Assembly (NCBI RefSeq): GCF_014108865.1
Contig: NZ_CP053928.1
Span: 3,596,001 to 3,660,000 of the forward strand
Direction of reading: 5' to 3'
Source of the DNA: Nocardioides sp. WS12
Lineage (GTDB): Bacteria > Actinomycetota > Actinomycetes > Propionibacteriales > Nocardioidaceae
Length of the DNA: 64,000 nt
The notes below the pieces were generated by a model. It saw only the letters and a program-made list of their open reading frames with translations, did not search any database and had not been told where the DNA came from. Shown piece after piece: positions 27,535 to 36,560 of the stretch (position 1 is its first letter; every line of letters begins with the position of its first letter). The translations under genes and the position numbers were made by a program.

Positions 27535-27836
27535 ACCCACCCGCGATGCGGATCGCCTTCGCCGGTCGACGAGTCGGCTTCTGACGCCTCTGCCCGCACG
27601 CTGCGAAGTATGCGGGGGCTCTCGTCGAATCGCTCCCGTTGCGCAGCGGTGTAAGCAGACAGCGCTCGCCAACGCCGCAGCTCATTGGCAGCCGAAGCCA
27701 CTCCCTCAACTCATGCGTCTGCTGCACGAATCGGTGCCGGCCGACCTATATCAGCCCATTCCGCCGCGACACGGCTTCACGGGTAACGAAGCAGAACGGT
27801 CACCCCTTCGAGCAGTAGACCCCTCGGTTGGCGAGA
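27535..27836. other. 302-bp gap, nothing recognised
   Basis: Between convergent genes. No coding signal, strong hairpin or repeat copy found. Confidence 0.4.
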
Positions 27837-28631
27837 CTAGTTGCCTCCAGAACTCGTTGGCTGACCCGGCGACGGAGATGTCGAAGTTCCCTCGGTAGGC
27901 GTCGTCGACGTGCTCGGCGCGGGTGTCGTGGGATCGTCGGACGGCTTGGCTGGTCCGTCACCACCGACCGCGGCCCACGCAGCGAACCCGAAGATCGCAA
28001 CGGCGGCGACGACCAACACCGTGGCGCCGCGTGTGGCCTTGCTCATGGTGTTCAGCGCCAATGCGAGCGCTTGAAGGACCTTGGCGGCACCATCAGCCGT
28101 GATGGCTCGTCCCGCTGGCCCGAGCTGTGAAGGCTTCAGCATTCGGCCTCGGTAGTCGAGTAAGAGCACAAAGATCCCAGCTCCCAGCGCCAACAGACCA
28201 GGAAGGACGAGGAACATCGCCACCACCTGTGTCCCGGTGTCCTTGCCGAATGCAGCGCGCCACGCGATGACATAGGCAGGTAGAGACAAGACCACCACCA
28301 AGCCCGCAATCACTGCCGCAGACCAGCGTGCAAAGTCTGGAAACCACAAAGCGGGCTTTTCCTCGGGAGCGAGTTTCACGTGAACGGCGGCCTTCGCTGT
28401 GCGAGTGGTTGCACCGGTCGCAACTGTGGCTGTCACCTCGTACTGCCCAATGCCCGACTCGGATCCGGAAACCTGGATCGAGGGCCCCGGCGTTGGTTCG
28501 CCGGCGTTGCGGGTCCAGGCAAACGTTGCACCCGCCAGCGTTGCTTTGGCCAGTAGGGTCTGCGTCTCTCCGGGCACCAGATCGAGTTCCGCACCCGCTG
28601 GTTCGATGGTCACGCTCAGCTCGTCGGCCAT
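27837..28631 (-). CDS. Membrane protein with N-terminal Ig-like domain and Pro/Thr/Ser tail
   Basis: 264 residues, ATG with AGGAGA upstream. Residues about 4-85 form a PKD/Ig-like beta domain (LDLVPGETQTLLAKATLAGATFAW, IGQYEVTATVATG). It is followed by two membrane segments (about 105-125 and 137-160), a third near 200-220, and a 40-residue tail rich in Thr, Ser and Pro. No signal peptide precedes the Ig-like domain, so if the first hydrophobic helix inserts normally, the Ig-like part could sit in the cytoplasm or depend on reverse-anchor insertion. Function unknown. Confidence 0.65.
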   Translation of the reverse strand: MADELSVTIEPAGAELDLVPGETQTLLAKATLAGATFAWTRNAGEPTPGPSIQVSGSESGIGQYEVTATVATGATTRTAKAAVHVKLAPEEKPALWFPDFARWSAAVIAGLVVVLSLPAYVIAWRAAFGKDTGTQVVAMFLVLPGLLALGAGIFVLLLDYRGRMLKPSQLGPAGRAITADGAAKVLQALALALNTMSKATRGATVLVVAAVAIFGFAAWAAVGGDGPAKPSDDPTTPAPSTSTTPTEGTSTSPSPGQPTSSGGN

Positions 28632-28897
28632 GACATTTCTCCTGGGATCGAGGACCCCTCCCCCGCGTCAACAACGTAGCCGTGCCGGATTCGGACGGGC
28701 AACGCTTTCAAAGCGCCAGTCCACGCGAGCGGCCACGACACCTCTCGTATGTCCGACCGAGATCCGCAGCCCCAAGTGTTCGATACAGGTCGACCAGGCC
28801 ACTCATGCGTCCTATCCCCGCGTTATCCACTCGATCGATCGACCGAAGGGACCCTGATCGTCTGCGGCTGCCCGACGGTCCATGCAAGTCTTGCCGA

Positions 28898-29380
28898 ATG
28901 GATGAATCGTTCGTCCCAGATGCCACCGTATACATGGTCGGCAGGGTCGTATTCGAGTCGCAGCGCTTGGAAGAGGGCCTGAAGTACCTCCTCCTCTTCG
29001 ATGACGTTAAGAATGGTCGGAGTACGACCGAGGAGGAACAACTGGCCCGGATCGAGGACCGGACTCGCGCGCGAGCACACCTTACGAATGCACGGAAGCA
29101 GGGACTCATCACGGAAGCGATCGAGGCGCTCTGCAACGACGCACTGGGGTATCGCGACAAGGTCGTCCATCGACTGATGCGCGAGCACGGCAGTGACTTC
29201 CAATCACCCGACGGACGGGCGAAGGTGACTGCCTTCGTCTCCGAAGCACATGACCAGATCAAAGTCGCGATCTACAACATCGCGCCAGCGGTGGTCGTAG
29301 CGGCCATGCGGATCGGATTTACCGAGGCGCATGTCTCTGGCTGGATCGAGAGGTCGAAACACCCGCTGGCAACATCTTGA
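28898..29380 (+). CDS. HEPN-like helical protein
   Basis: 160 residues from the ATG at 28898; the longer open frame to 28682 is not convincing. Almost entirely helical. The segment GYRDKVVHRLM contains R-x4-H, the catalytic motif of HEPN RNases, in the second half of a four-helix-like layout (FESQRLEEGLKYLLLF, LTNARKQGLITEAIEALCNDAL). HEPN proteins are common toxins and defence effectors, but a nucleotidyltransferase (MNT) partner, which often accompanies them, is not adjacent. The call rests on one motif and on secondary structure. Confidence 0.45.
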   Translation: MDESFVPDATVYMVGRVVFESQRLEEGLKYLLLFDDVKNGRSTTEEEQLARIEDRTRARAHLTNARKQGLITEAIEALCNDALGYRDKVVHRLMREHGSDFQSPDGRAKVTAFVSEAHDQIKVAIYNIAPAVVVAAMRIGFTEAHVSGWIERSKHPLATS

Positions 29381-29818
29381 CTGCGAGTATGCGCCGGGCC
29401 TGACGAAATACGGCGAGATCGTGCTTGAACTCGACTGACACCAAGGACGCGAACCTCTGAGCGAGGGCAAAGCTGCCCTCGACCGGTTGGTGAAGTCGGT
29501 CCAAATGGACCGCTGCTCAACCGCCACAGGCCGAGCGTTAGGACCGCCCGACCGTTCGCGAGTTGCCGGCCGACAGTTGCGTCTTTCCGCCGCAAAGTGG
29601 CGCACGTTCTCGTCGTCGTGGTCCGTCGCCCCTTCATCAGAACCGAGGTGGAAGCGACACGCTCAAGTCACCAGCGATCGCCATGCGCTCGGCACCTCCT
29701 GCCGAAGGACGGCCACACCGAGCCCGACGTGAGCGACTGGAAACAGAACCGTTACTCGACAAGTGCCGCGGTGAAACCACGGCCGTCTGAACTGTTCTCG
29801 ACCCGCTGACATCGGCGG
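29381..29818. other. 438-bp gap before the riboswitch, no gene recognised
   Basis: Only short frames with poor codon quality on both strands. It must contain the promoter of the guanidine operon, but no clear -35/-10 pair stands out. Confidence 0.45.
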
Positions 29819-29823
29819 GGCGC

Positions 29824-29925
29824 CCCTAGGGTTCCGTCTCCGGCAACGGAGGGCCTGGTCCGAGAGGGGAGGCGGTCGCACAGAGATGTACGACCGTTCC
29901 ACGGCGGGACAAAAGCCCGGGAGGC
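29824..29925 (+). promoter_or_regulatory. Guanidine-I (ykkC) riboswitch
   Basis: The conserved ykkC blocks appear in order: CCTAGGGTTCCG near 29825, a CTCCGGCAACGGAG hairpin, CCTGGTCCGAGAG near 29854, a variable arm, then ACGGCGGGACAAAAGCCCGGGAGG at 29901-29924 (block edges ACGGCGGGAC and AAGCCCGGGAGG). These match the guanidine-I aptamer, which turns on downstream genes when guanidine binds. The genes that follow are exactly the guanidine carboxylase/allophanate type, which supports the call. The 3' edge lies about 50 bp before the permease start, so control of transcription or of ribosome access are both possible. Confidence 0.93.
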
Positions 29926-29977
29926 CGACTGGCCCCGAGCTGCCGTGCGCGTTCTGGGCCTACCCATCGGAGGCACA

Positions 29978-31540
29978 GTGTCCACATCTCCCGACTCAAG
30001 CGCCGTAGATCTCGGCACTTTCGGCTACACCCAACAGCTCTCCCGTCGCGTCGGCAGCTATGCGTCGTTCGCTGCCGGCTTCTCGTTCGTCTCGATCCTG
30101 ACCACCGTGTTCCAGCTGTTCGGCCTCGGCTTCAGCTTCGGCGGTACGGCGTTCTTCTGGACCTGGCCCGCTGTCTTCGCCGGTCAGCTCATGGTCGCCC
30201 TCTGCTTCGCCGAGCTCGCGGCGCGCTATCCCCTGTCCGGCGCGATCTACCAGTGGTCGCGACGGCTCGGCGGATCGATCGTCGGCTGGTTCGCCGGTTG
30301 GACGATGGTGATCGCGCAGATCATCACCGTGGCTGCTGCGGCCATCGCGCTCCAGGTCGTGCTCCCCGCGGTGTGGAGCGGCTTCCAGATCATCGGCAGC
30401 GACCCGACGCTGTCGTCGAAGTCGGGCGCCAGCAACGCCGTACTCCTCGGCGTCATCCTGCTCGCGGCCACCACGACCCTCAACGCGGTCAGCGTCCGGA
30501 TCACCGCGATCGTCAACTCGGTCGGTGTGACCTGTGAGCTGGTCGGCATCGTCCTGCTGGTGATCCTCCTGTTCGGCCACGCCGAGCGCGGACCGTCGGT
30601 CGTCCTCCACACGACCAACCTCGACAACACCACCGGCTACGTCGTCCCGCTGTTGATCTCGGCGCTGATGGCGGCGTACGTGCTCGTCGGCTTCGACGCC
30701 GCTGGTGAGCTCTCTGAGGAGACCCACAAGCCGCGGGCGACCACGCCGCGCACGATCATTCGCGCGGTCGTCGCCTCCGGACTCGGTGGCGCGTTCCTGA
30801 TCATCGCCGCGCTGATGGCCGCACCCAGCGTCACCGACGGCAACCTCGGCCTGGGAGGTCTCCCCTACGTCCTGACCAGCCAGCTCGGTACGACGACCGG
30901 CAAGCTCCTGCTGCTCGACGTCGCCGTCGCCGTCTTCGTGTGCACGCTCGCCATCCAGACGGCCGCCGCCCGGATGATCTACTCGATGGCCCGCGACAAC
31001 GTGCTGCCCTACTCCAAGCAGCTCGCGAAGGTCTCCGCGAAGACGGGCACCCCCGTGCTCGCCACCGTCGTGCCCGGTGTCCTCGCTGCCCTCTGCCTCG
31101 TGGTCAACGTCGGCAACGCCGGTCTCTTCCTCGGCCTGGCGAGTGTCTGCATCATGCTGCTCTACATCGCCTACCTGCTCGTGACGACGCCGCTGCTCTA
31201 CCGCCGCCTGACCGGCACTCCCCTGCTCGACGGCCTCGACGAGAACGGCAAGAAGCTCTTCTCGCTCGGACGGTTCGGCATCCTCGTCAACGCCATCGCG
31301 GTCGTCTACGGGATCGCCATGGCGATCAACCTGGCGATGCCGCGCGCGGAGGTCTACGACCCCGCCGGCGAGGGCTGGTACCTGCACTACCTGCCGCTGA
31401 TCACGCTCGCCGTGGTCGGTCTGGGCGGCATGGCGGCGTACTTCGTCCAGCGCAAGGACTACCACCGCAGCCTCGGCGAGCCCGTCCCGTCCTTCTCGTT
31501 CGCCCTCCCGGGCCTGCGGACCGCGGAGGAGGAGGCATGA
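29978..31540 (+). CDS. APC-superfamily permease, probable guanidine-related importer
   Basis: 520 residues from the GTG at 29978, preceded by GGAGG; the in-frame GTG at 29945 is nearer the riboswitch and lacks a ribosome-binding site. About 12 membrane helices with the APC fold (GYTQQLSRRVGSYASFAAGFSFVS at TM1, ELAARYPLSGAIYQWSRRLG, VGFDAAGELSEETHKPRATTPR after TM6). The short GYDG/GFD-type loop and the ETHKPR motif are typical of amino acid/GABA permeases. First gene under the guanidine riboswitch; guanidine, urea or a related compound is the inferred substrate. Stop overlaps the next start (ATGA). Confidence 0.85.
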   Translation: MSTSPDSSAVDLGTFGYTQQLSRRVGSYASFAAGFSFVSILTTVFQLFGLGFSFGGTAFFWTWPAVFAGQLMVALCFAELAARYPLSGAIYQWSRRLGGSIVGWFAGWTMVIAQIITVAAAAIALQVVLPAVWSGFQIIGSDPTLSSKSGASNAVLLGVILLAATTTLNAVSVRITAIVNSVGVTCELVGIVLLVILLFGHAERGPSVVLHTTNLDNTTGYVVPLLISALMAAYVLVGFDAAGELSEETHKPRATTPRTIIRAVVASGLGGAFLIIAALMAAPSVTDGNLGLGGLPYVLTSQLGTTTGKLLLLDVAVAVFVCTLAIQTAAARMIYSMARDNVLPYSKQLAKVSAKTGTPVLATVVPGVLAALCLVVNVGNAGLFLGLASVCIMLLYIAYLLVTTPLLYRRLTGTPLLDGLDENGKKLFSLGRFGILVNAIAVVYGIAMAINLAMPRAEVYDPAGEGWYLHYLPLITLAVVGLGGMAAYFVQRKDYHRSLGEPVPSFSFALPGLRTAEEEA

Positions 31541-32238
31541 GCGACTTCACCCATGAGGTCCCCGGTGGCGCGGCCTGGTCGTTCCCGATCCGTGCCGGGC
31601 GTCTGGTGACGCTCACGGCGCTGGGCGATGACGCCTGCGTGAGCACCCTGCTGTTCGGACCCGATCGGCTCGACCGGTTGAACGTCCCCGACACCCTCAA
31701 GGCGCAGATGTCGGCGTGCATCAAGGCCCCGATGGTGTTGATGTCCGACCGCGGGGTCGCCCTCGCATCGGTCGTCTCCTCCAGCCTCGACTGGCACGAC
31801 TGCCTGACCGGGTTCGGGTCCGATGCGCACCTGGCGAGGTTCGGCCCGTCGTCATACGCCGTGGACCGCAACGACTGGAAGCGCTCCGCCCGCACCGGCC
31901 TGGTCAGCGAGCTGACCAAGCACGGGCTCGGCGAGGCCGACCTGCACGGCAGCGTGAACTTCTTCAGCAAGGTCGGCATCACCGATGACCCCCACGGGAC
32001 GCTCGGCCTGCTGACCGGTGTCTCCCACGAGGGCGACACGGTCACGCTCCGCACCGAGGTCGACGTACTGCTCGTCTTGGCGACGGCGCCGCATCCGCTG
32101 TCGACGACGCCGTACGCGCCCGCCGGAGTCCGGATCGACGTCGCCATCGCGGAGCCCGTCACTTCCGACGATCCGAGCTGGCAGTTCCGTGACGAGAGCG
32201 CCCGCGCCCTCGAGCAGGCCAGGAGGCTCGCGGCATGA
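31537..32238 (+). CDS. DUF1989 protein, urea carboxylase-associated protein 2 / carboxyguanidine deiminase subunit
   Basis: 233 residues from the ATG at 31537, inside the permease stop. DUF1989 features: GAAWSFPIRAGRLVTLTALGDDACVSTL, then HGSVNFFSKVGI and LRTEVDVLLVLATAPHPLS. Paired DUF1989 proteins (UAAP1/UAAP2, CgdA/CgdB) hydrolyse carboxyguanidine to allophanate and ammonia. The pair lies directly between permease and carboxylase under a guanidine riboswitch, which fits. Next gene overlaps by 4 bp. Confidence 0.85.
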   Translation: MSDFTHEVPGGAAWSFPIRAGRLVTLTALGDDACVSTLLFGPDRLDRLNVPDTLKAQMSACIKAPMVLMSDRGVALASVVSSSLDWHDCLTGFGSDAHLARFGPSSYAVDRNDWKRSARTGLVSELTKHGLGEADLHGSVNFFSKVGITDDPHGTLGLLTGVSHEGDTVTLRTEVDVLLVLATAPHPLSTTPYAPAGVRIDVAIAEPVTSDDPSWQFRDESARALEQARRLAA

Positions 32239-32858
32239 CCACGACACTCCAGGCGACCGTGCTCGACACGGTCGTCCAGGCCGGCGACGGCGCACTCATC
32301 CGGGTCCCCGCGGGCGGCCGGCTGCGCATCGTCGACACCCACGGCAACCAGGCCGTCGACACGTTGCTCTACGACGCCGACGACATCGACAACCGCTACT
32401 CCGCCTTCGACACGATCCGTGAGCAGGGTGCGGTCTACCTGACCACCGGCTCGCGGCTCCTGAGCACCAGGCTCGACGAGCTCGCCGTGATCAGCGACGA
32501 CACCTGTGGTCGCCACGACACCATCGGCGGCGCGTGCGCGCAGGAGTCCAACGTCATCCGGTACGGCGAACACGTGCGCCACCAGCACGCGTGTCGCCAG
32601 ACCTTCCTGGCGTACGGCGCCGCGGCCGGCATCGGGCAGCGGCAGCTCGGGCACAACATCAACTTCTTCATGAACGTGCCTGTCGATTCCCTGGGGAACC
32701 TCAACTTCGAGGACGGCGTCTCCGCTCCTGGGAAGTACGTCGAAATCGTCGCCAGCCGCGACATCCTGGTGCTGATCAGCAACTGCCCGCAGCTCAACAA
32801 CCCCTGCAACGGCTGGGACCCGACCGCGGTGCAGCTGCTCGGGTGGTGGGAGTCGTGA
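32235..32858 (+). CDS. DUF1989 protein, urea carboxylase-associated protein 1 / carboxyguanidine deiminase subunit
   Basis: 207 residues, ATG overlapping the previous stop (ATGA). Characteristic segments: AGGRLRIVDTHGNQAVDTLLY, GHNINFFMNVPVDSLGNLNF, and metal-ligand-type Cys and His residues (DDTCGRHDTIGGAC, YGEHVRHQHACRQ). SNCPQLNNPCNGWDPTA near the end is the hallmark of UAAP1. Forms a heteromeric enzyme with the preceding gene product; converts carboxyguanidine to allophanate. Overlaps the carboxyltransferase start (GTGA). Confidence 0.87.
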   Translation: MTTTLQATVLDTVVQAGDGALIRVPAGGRLRIVDTHGNQAVDTLLYDADDIDNRYSAFDTIREQGAVYLTTGSRLLSTRLDELAVISDDTCGRHDTIGGACAQESNVIRYGEHVRHQHACRQTFLAYGAAAGIGQRQLGHNINFFMNVPVDSLGNLNFEDGVSAPGKYVEIVASRDILVLISNCPQLNNPCNGWDPTAVQLLGWWES

Positions 32859-34825
32859 GCGGCCTGTCCGTCATCAGCGCCGGCATCCAGACCACGATCC
32901 AGGACCTCGAAGGCCGCACTGGCCTGTGGGACGTCGGCGTCCCGCCGTCCGGGGCCTTCGACGAGTTCAGCTTCGCCCTGGTGAACGCGGCGGTCGGCAA
33001 CTCGTGGAGTGCCGCTGGCCTGGAATGTGTCGTGCGCGGGCCGGTCCTCACAGTCTCGACCGATCGGCAGGTGTGCGTCGGAGGCGCTGCCACGCAGGCC
33101 ACGATCGACGGGCGCCCGTTGCCCCCCGGCACGGTCGTCTGGCTGCGCGCGGGCTCGGTCCTCGACGTGGGTCCGCTCGACGGTCCCGGCTTCCGCGGCT
33201 ACGTCGCCGTGCAGGGCGGACTCGACGTACCCCGCGTGCTGGGCAGCCGGGCGACCTTCATCCTCGGCGGCTTCGGCGGTCTCGAGGGCCGCCCGCTGGT
33301 GGACGGAGACGCCGTTCCGCTGGGACGGCTGGGCAACCAGTCGGCACCTGCCGACGTCTCGGCCCTCCTCCCCGACCTGGCATCTGACTGGGCACTCCGG
33401 GTGATCCCGGGGCCGCACGGCGCACCGACCCACCTCACCTTCGAAGGCGTGGAAGCCCTCTTCGGTGAGACCTGGACGGTCGACCACCGCGTCGACCGGA
33501 CCGGTGTGCGGCTGGTCGGCCCGACGCCCGGCTGGGCCCGCGAGGACGGCGGCGAGGCCGGCCTGCACCCGTCGAACCTGCACGACTCGGCGTACCCCGT
33601 GGGCGGGATCATGCTGTCCGGCGACACCCCGGTGATCGTCGGCAAGGACGGCCCGTCGCTCGGCGGCTTCGTCGTACCGGCCGTGGTGATCGGCGCCGAT
33701 CGGTGGATCCTCGGACAGCTGCGGCCCGGCGACTCCGTGCGGTTGGTCCCCACGACACCGGAGGACGCCGCCGAGGCGATGCAGCACCGTCGGGCACTGC
33801 TCGCGTCGCTCCACTCGCAGCCCGTGCAGGAGACGAAGGCGGCACCGGCTGCACGCCCCCTCGAACTGCAGTCGTACGACGCCGACGGCACCGCGCCGTC
33901 GTACACGATCCGCAGGTCGGGCGACCGGCACCTGCTCGTCGAAGCAGGACCAGCCGAGCTCGACCTGCGGATCCGGGTCTGGATCCACCTCCTGGCCCAG
34001 GCCCTGCGCAGCGACCGTCCCGACGGCGTGACCGAGATCGTGGAAGGCGTCCGGTCGCTGCTGGTCCAGGTCGACGACGCCCGACTCGGGCTCGACACCC
34101 TGGCCAAGCACCTGGCGGTCCTGGCGGGCGGGCTGGCCGATCCGGCCACCGTGACGATCCCCGCGCGCGAGGTCTCGCTCCCGATGGCGTTCGACCACCC
34201 CGAAGCCCACGAGGCGATGCGCCGCTACGCAGCGACGGTCCGACCGGACGCCCCGTGGTGTCCCGACAACGTCGAGTTCATCCGCCGGGTCAACGACCTG
34301 ACGGATCGTGCAGACGTCTTCGACGTGGTGGCCGCCGCGACGTACCTCGTCGTGGGGTTGGGCGACGTCTACCTCGGAGCGCCCGTCGCCGTACCCATCG
34401 ATCCACGGCACCGACTGGTCACCACGAAGTACAACCCAGCCCGCACGTGGACCCCGCAGAACGCCGTGGGCATCGGCGGGATCTACCTCTGCATCTACGG
34501 CATGGAGGGGCCGGGCGGCTACCAACTGGTCGGCCGCACACTGCCGGTCTGGCGGCTGCCCGGACTCGCCGAGGAGCAACGCGACGAGCAACCGTGGCTG
34601 CTCCGCCAGTTCGACCGGATCCGCTTCCACCCGGTCAGTGCTGACGAACTCGCGCACCAACGCGCCGACATCAAGGCCGGTCGCGCCGACCTGGTGACCC
34701 GGCCCGCGACCTTCTCGATGGCCGAGGTCAACCAGTTGGAGGCCGAGGCCGCCGGAGAGATCGCCACGCTGCGCGCGCAACGACGCGCAGCCTTCGATGC
34801 AGAAAGGCAGCGGTGGGTGTCATGA
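32855..34825 (+). CDS. Carboxyltransferase of guanidine/urea carboxylase type, lacking biotin carboxylase and BCCP
   Basis: 656 residues from the GTG at 32855 (GTGA overlap). Residues about 5-310 are the AHS2/KipA-like half (ISAGIQTTIQDLEGRTGLWDVGVPP, SGAFDEFSFALVNAAVGN), about 345-600 the AHS1/KipI-like half (SYTIRRSGDRHLLVEAG, GVTEIVEGVRSLLVQVD, GLGDVYLGAP). Complete guanidine or urea carboxylases are about 1200 residues, with an N-terminal ATP-grasp biotin carboxylase and a C-terminal AMKM-type biotinyl domain. Here both are missing: no ATP-grasp motif and no biotin lysine. A biotinylated alpha subunit encoded elsewhere would have to supply them, as actinobacterial acyl-CoA carboxylases share theirs. 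Stop overlaps atzF by 4 bp. Confidence 0.82.
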   Translation: MSGLSVISAGIQTTIQDLEGRTGLWDVGVPPSGAFDEFSFALVNAAVGNSWSAAGLECVVRGPVLTVSTDRQVCVGGAATQATIDGRPLPPGTVVWLRAGSVLDVGPLDGPGFRGYVAVQGGLDVPRVLGSRATFILGGFGGLEGRPLVDGDAVPLGRLGNQSAPADVSALLPDLASDWALRVIPGPHGAPTHLTFEGVEALFGETWTVDHRVDRTGVRLVGPTPGWAREDGGEAGLHPSNLHDSAYPVGGIMLSGDTPVIVGKDGPSLGGFVVPAVVIGADRWILGQLRPGDSVRLVPTTPEDAAEAMQHRRALLASLHSQPVQETKAAPAARPLELQSYDADGTAPSYTIRRSGDRHLLVEAGPAELDLRIRVWIHLLAQALRSDRPDGVTEIVEGVRSLLVQVDDARLGLDTLAKHLAVLAGGLADPATVTIPAREVSLPMAFDHPEAHEAMRRYAATVRPDAPWCPDNVEFIRRVNDLTDRADVFDVVAAATYLVVGLGDVYLGAPVAVPIDPRHRLVTTKYNPARTWTPQNAVGIGGIYLCIYGMEGPGGYQLVGRTLPVWRLPGLAEEQRDEQPWLLRQFDRIRFHPVSADELAHQRADIKAGRADLVTRPATFSMAEVNQLEAEAAGEIATLRAQRRAAFDAERQRWVS

Positions 34826-36393
34826 CGACCTTCATCTCGCGATTGTCGGCCGCACAGGTTGCGGCCTTCGAGGGCCGGCCGGGGCCGTTGGCGGACCTTC
34901 GCTTCGCCATCAAGGACAACATCGACCTGGTCGGAATCCCCACCACCGCTGGGGATCCGCGCCGTTCGGCGCCAGCGGTGGCCAGCGCCTTCGCCGTGCA
35001 GCGGCTGATCGAGGCGGGTGCCGTGCCGGTCGGGAAGACCAACCTCGACCAGTACGCCACCGGACTGGTCGGCACGCGTTCGCCGTACGGCGCCTGCAGC
35101 TCGGTCTACTCCGACGAGCACATCAGCGGAGGCTCCAGCTCGGGCAGCGCCGTGGCCGTCGCGTCCGGGGAAGTCGACTTCGCCCTGGGCACCGACACCG
35201 CCGGCAGCGGCAGGGTCCCGGCGGCGTTCAACGGGCTGATCGGCGTCAAGCCCACGCGCGGCCTGGTCTCCACCACCGGGGTGGTCCCGGCCTGCCGGTC
35301 CCTGGATTGTACGACGGTCCTCGCGCGCTCCCTGCCCCTCGCGAGGAAGGTCCTCGACCAGATCGCCGTCTTCGATCCAGCCGACGCCTACGCGCGAAGG
35401 ATCACCCCACGCGCGTTCGGCGACAGGCCCCGGATCGGCATCCCGACCAACCGGCTGGACCTCGATCCGCTGCACCAGGAGGCGTGGGCACAAGCCATCG
35501 CCGAGACTGACGGCGCCGTGGGGGTGGACATCTCACCCCTCCTCGAAGCGGCTGCGTTGCTCTACTCGGGCCCGTGGCTGGCCGAGCGCTGGCTGGCCTT
35601 CGGCGCAGCGCTCATCGACGATCCGGCCGTCGACCCGACGGTCCGCACCATCGTGACGAAGGGCCGCGACCTCAGCGCAGCGGACGCCTTCGCGGGCTTC
35701 CACCGGCTCGCGGAGCTGGCGCGCGACGCCGAGCCGATCTGGGAGCAGATCGACGCGCTGCTGCTCCCGGTCACGGCCACCCATCCGACTCTCGCGGAGG
35801 TCGCGGCCGACCCGATCGGCGTGAACACGCGGCTCGGCCAGTTCACCAACATGACCAACCTGCTCGACCTGTGCGCCGTGGCGTTCCCCGGTCCGGTGCG
35901 GAGTGACGGGCTGCCGTTCGGCGTACAACTGCTGGCTCCTGCCGGTTGCGACAACGCCCTGCTCGACCTCGTCGAGCACCGGGTCGAGCAACGGGAAGGC
36001 ACCTTGGTCGCCGTGGCCGGCGCCCACCTGACCGGACAACCCCTCAACGCCGATCTCGTCCGCCGCGGCGGCAGCCTGGTCACCACGACCCGGACCGCCA
36101 CCGACTACCGGATGTACGTCGTCGACGGCCCGCTCCCCCGCCCCGGCCTCACCCGCACGGACGGCAAGCCAGCCGGCGAGGGCATCGAGGTCGAGGTGTG
36201 GCGCCTGCCCGCGGACGCACTGGCGGGCTTCATGGGAACCATCGCACCACCTCTCGCGATCGGTCCTGTCGAGCTCGCCGACGGCAGCCAGGTGCTCGGG
36301 TTCGTCTGCACCGCCGACGGTGTCGACCCCGACCGTGAGATCACGGCGTACGGCGGCTGGCGGGCTTGGCTGGACGCCCGGGCTCCCGCGTAG
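34822..36393 (+). CDS. atzF: Allophanate hydrolase AtzF
   Basis: 523 residues from the ATG at 34822. The amidase-signature domain (about 10-390) carries the Ser-cisSer-Lys triad regions: Lys in FAIKDNIDL, GGSSSGSAVAVA and GTDTAGSGRVPAAFNG. Residues about 395-523 form the C-terminal allophanate-hydrolase domain (YRMYVVDGPLPRPGL, GIEVEVWRLPADALAGFM). It splits allophanate into ammonia and CO2, the last step of the guanidine or urea carboxylase route. Last gene of the operon. Confidence 0.9.
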   Translation: MTTFISRLSAAQVAAFEGRPGPLADLRFAIKDNIDLVGIPTTAGDPRRSAPAVASAFAVQRLIEAGAVPVGKTNLDQYATGLVGTRSPYGACSSVYSDEHISGGSSSGSAVAVASGEVDFALGTDTAGSGRVPAAFNGLIGVKPTRGLVSTTGVVPACRSLDCTTVLARSLPLARKVLDQIAVFDPADAYARRITPRAFGDRPRIGIPTNRLDLDPLHQEAWAQAIAETDGAVGVDISPLLEAAALLYSGPWLAERWLAFGAALIDDPAVDPTVRTIVTKGRDLSAADAFAGFHRLAELARDAEPIWEQIDALLLPVTATHPTLAEVAADPIGVNTRLGQFTNMTNLLDLCAVAFPGPVRSDGLPFGVQLLAPAGCDNALLDLVEHRVEQREGTLVAVAGAHLTGQPLNADLVRRGGSLVTTTRTATDYRMYVVDGPLPRPGLTRTDGKPAGEGIEVEVWRLPADALAGFMGTIAPPLAIGPVELADGSQVLGFVCTADGVDPDREITAYGGWRAWLDARAPA

Positions 36394-36560
36394 GGGTGCC
36401 CGCGCGACGGCCAGCCGCCTGGTGCCCCCGTCCGCCGTCAGCGTGCCCCAACTCTTGCGCGAATTGCCTCACACCCGAGGCGCCGGAGTGCTTCAGTGAG
36501 TGAGAAGCGTGACCTGGTGGCACTCGGATCGGATTCGCATCGAAGGCGGGGCTGAGGAAC

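Noticed and set aside
29381..29818. Possible transposase-like remnant on the minus strand
   Set aside because: Short frames give no motif of a transposase or integrase, so I list the stretch as empty.
29996..31465. A 1.4-kb open frame antisense to the permease gene
   Set aside because: Composition is Arg/Asp/Glu-rich with no recognisable motif; it is the mirror of a strongly coding, overlapping operon on the plus strand.
32435..34780. A 2.3-kb open frame antisense to the DUF1989 and carboxyltransferase genes
   Set aside because: High GC keeps the opposite frame open. The sense genes have clear domains and coupled overlaps.
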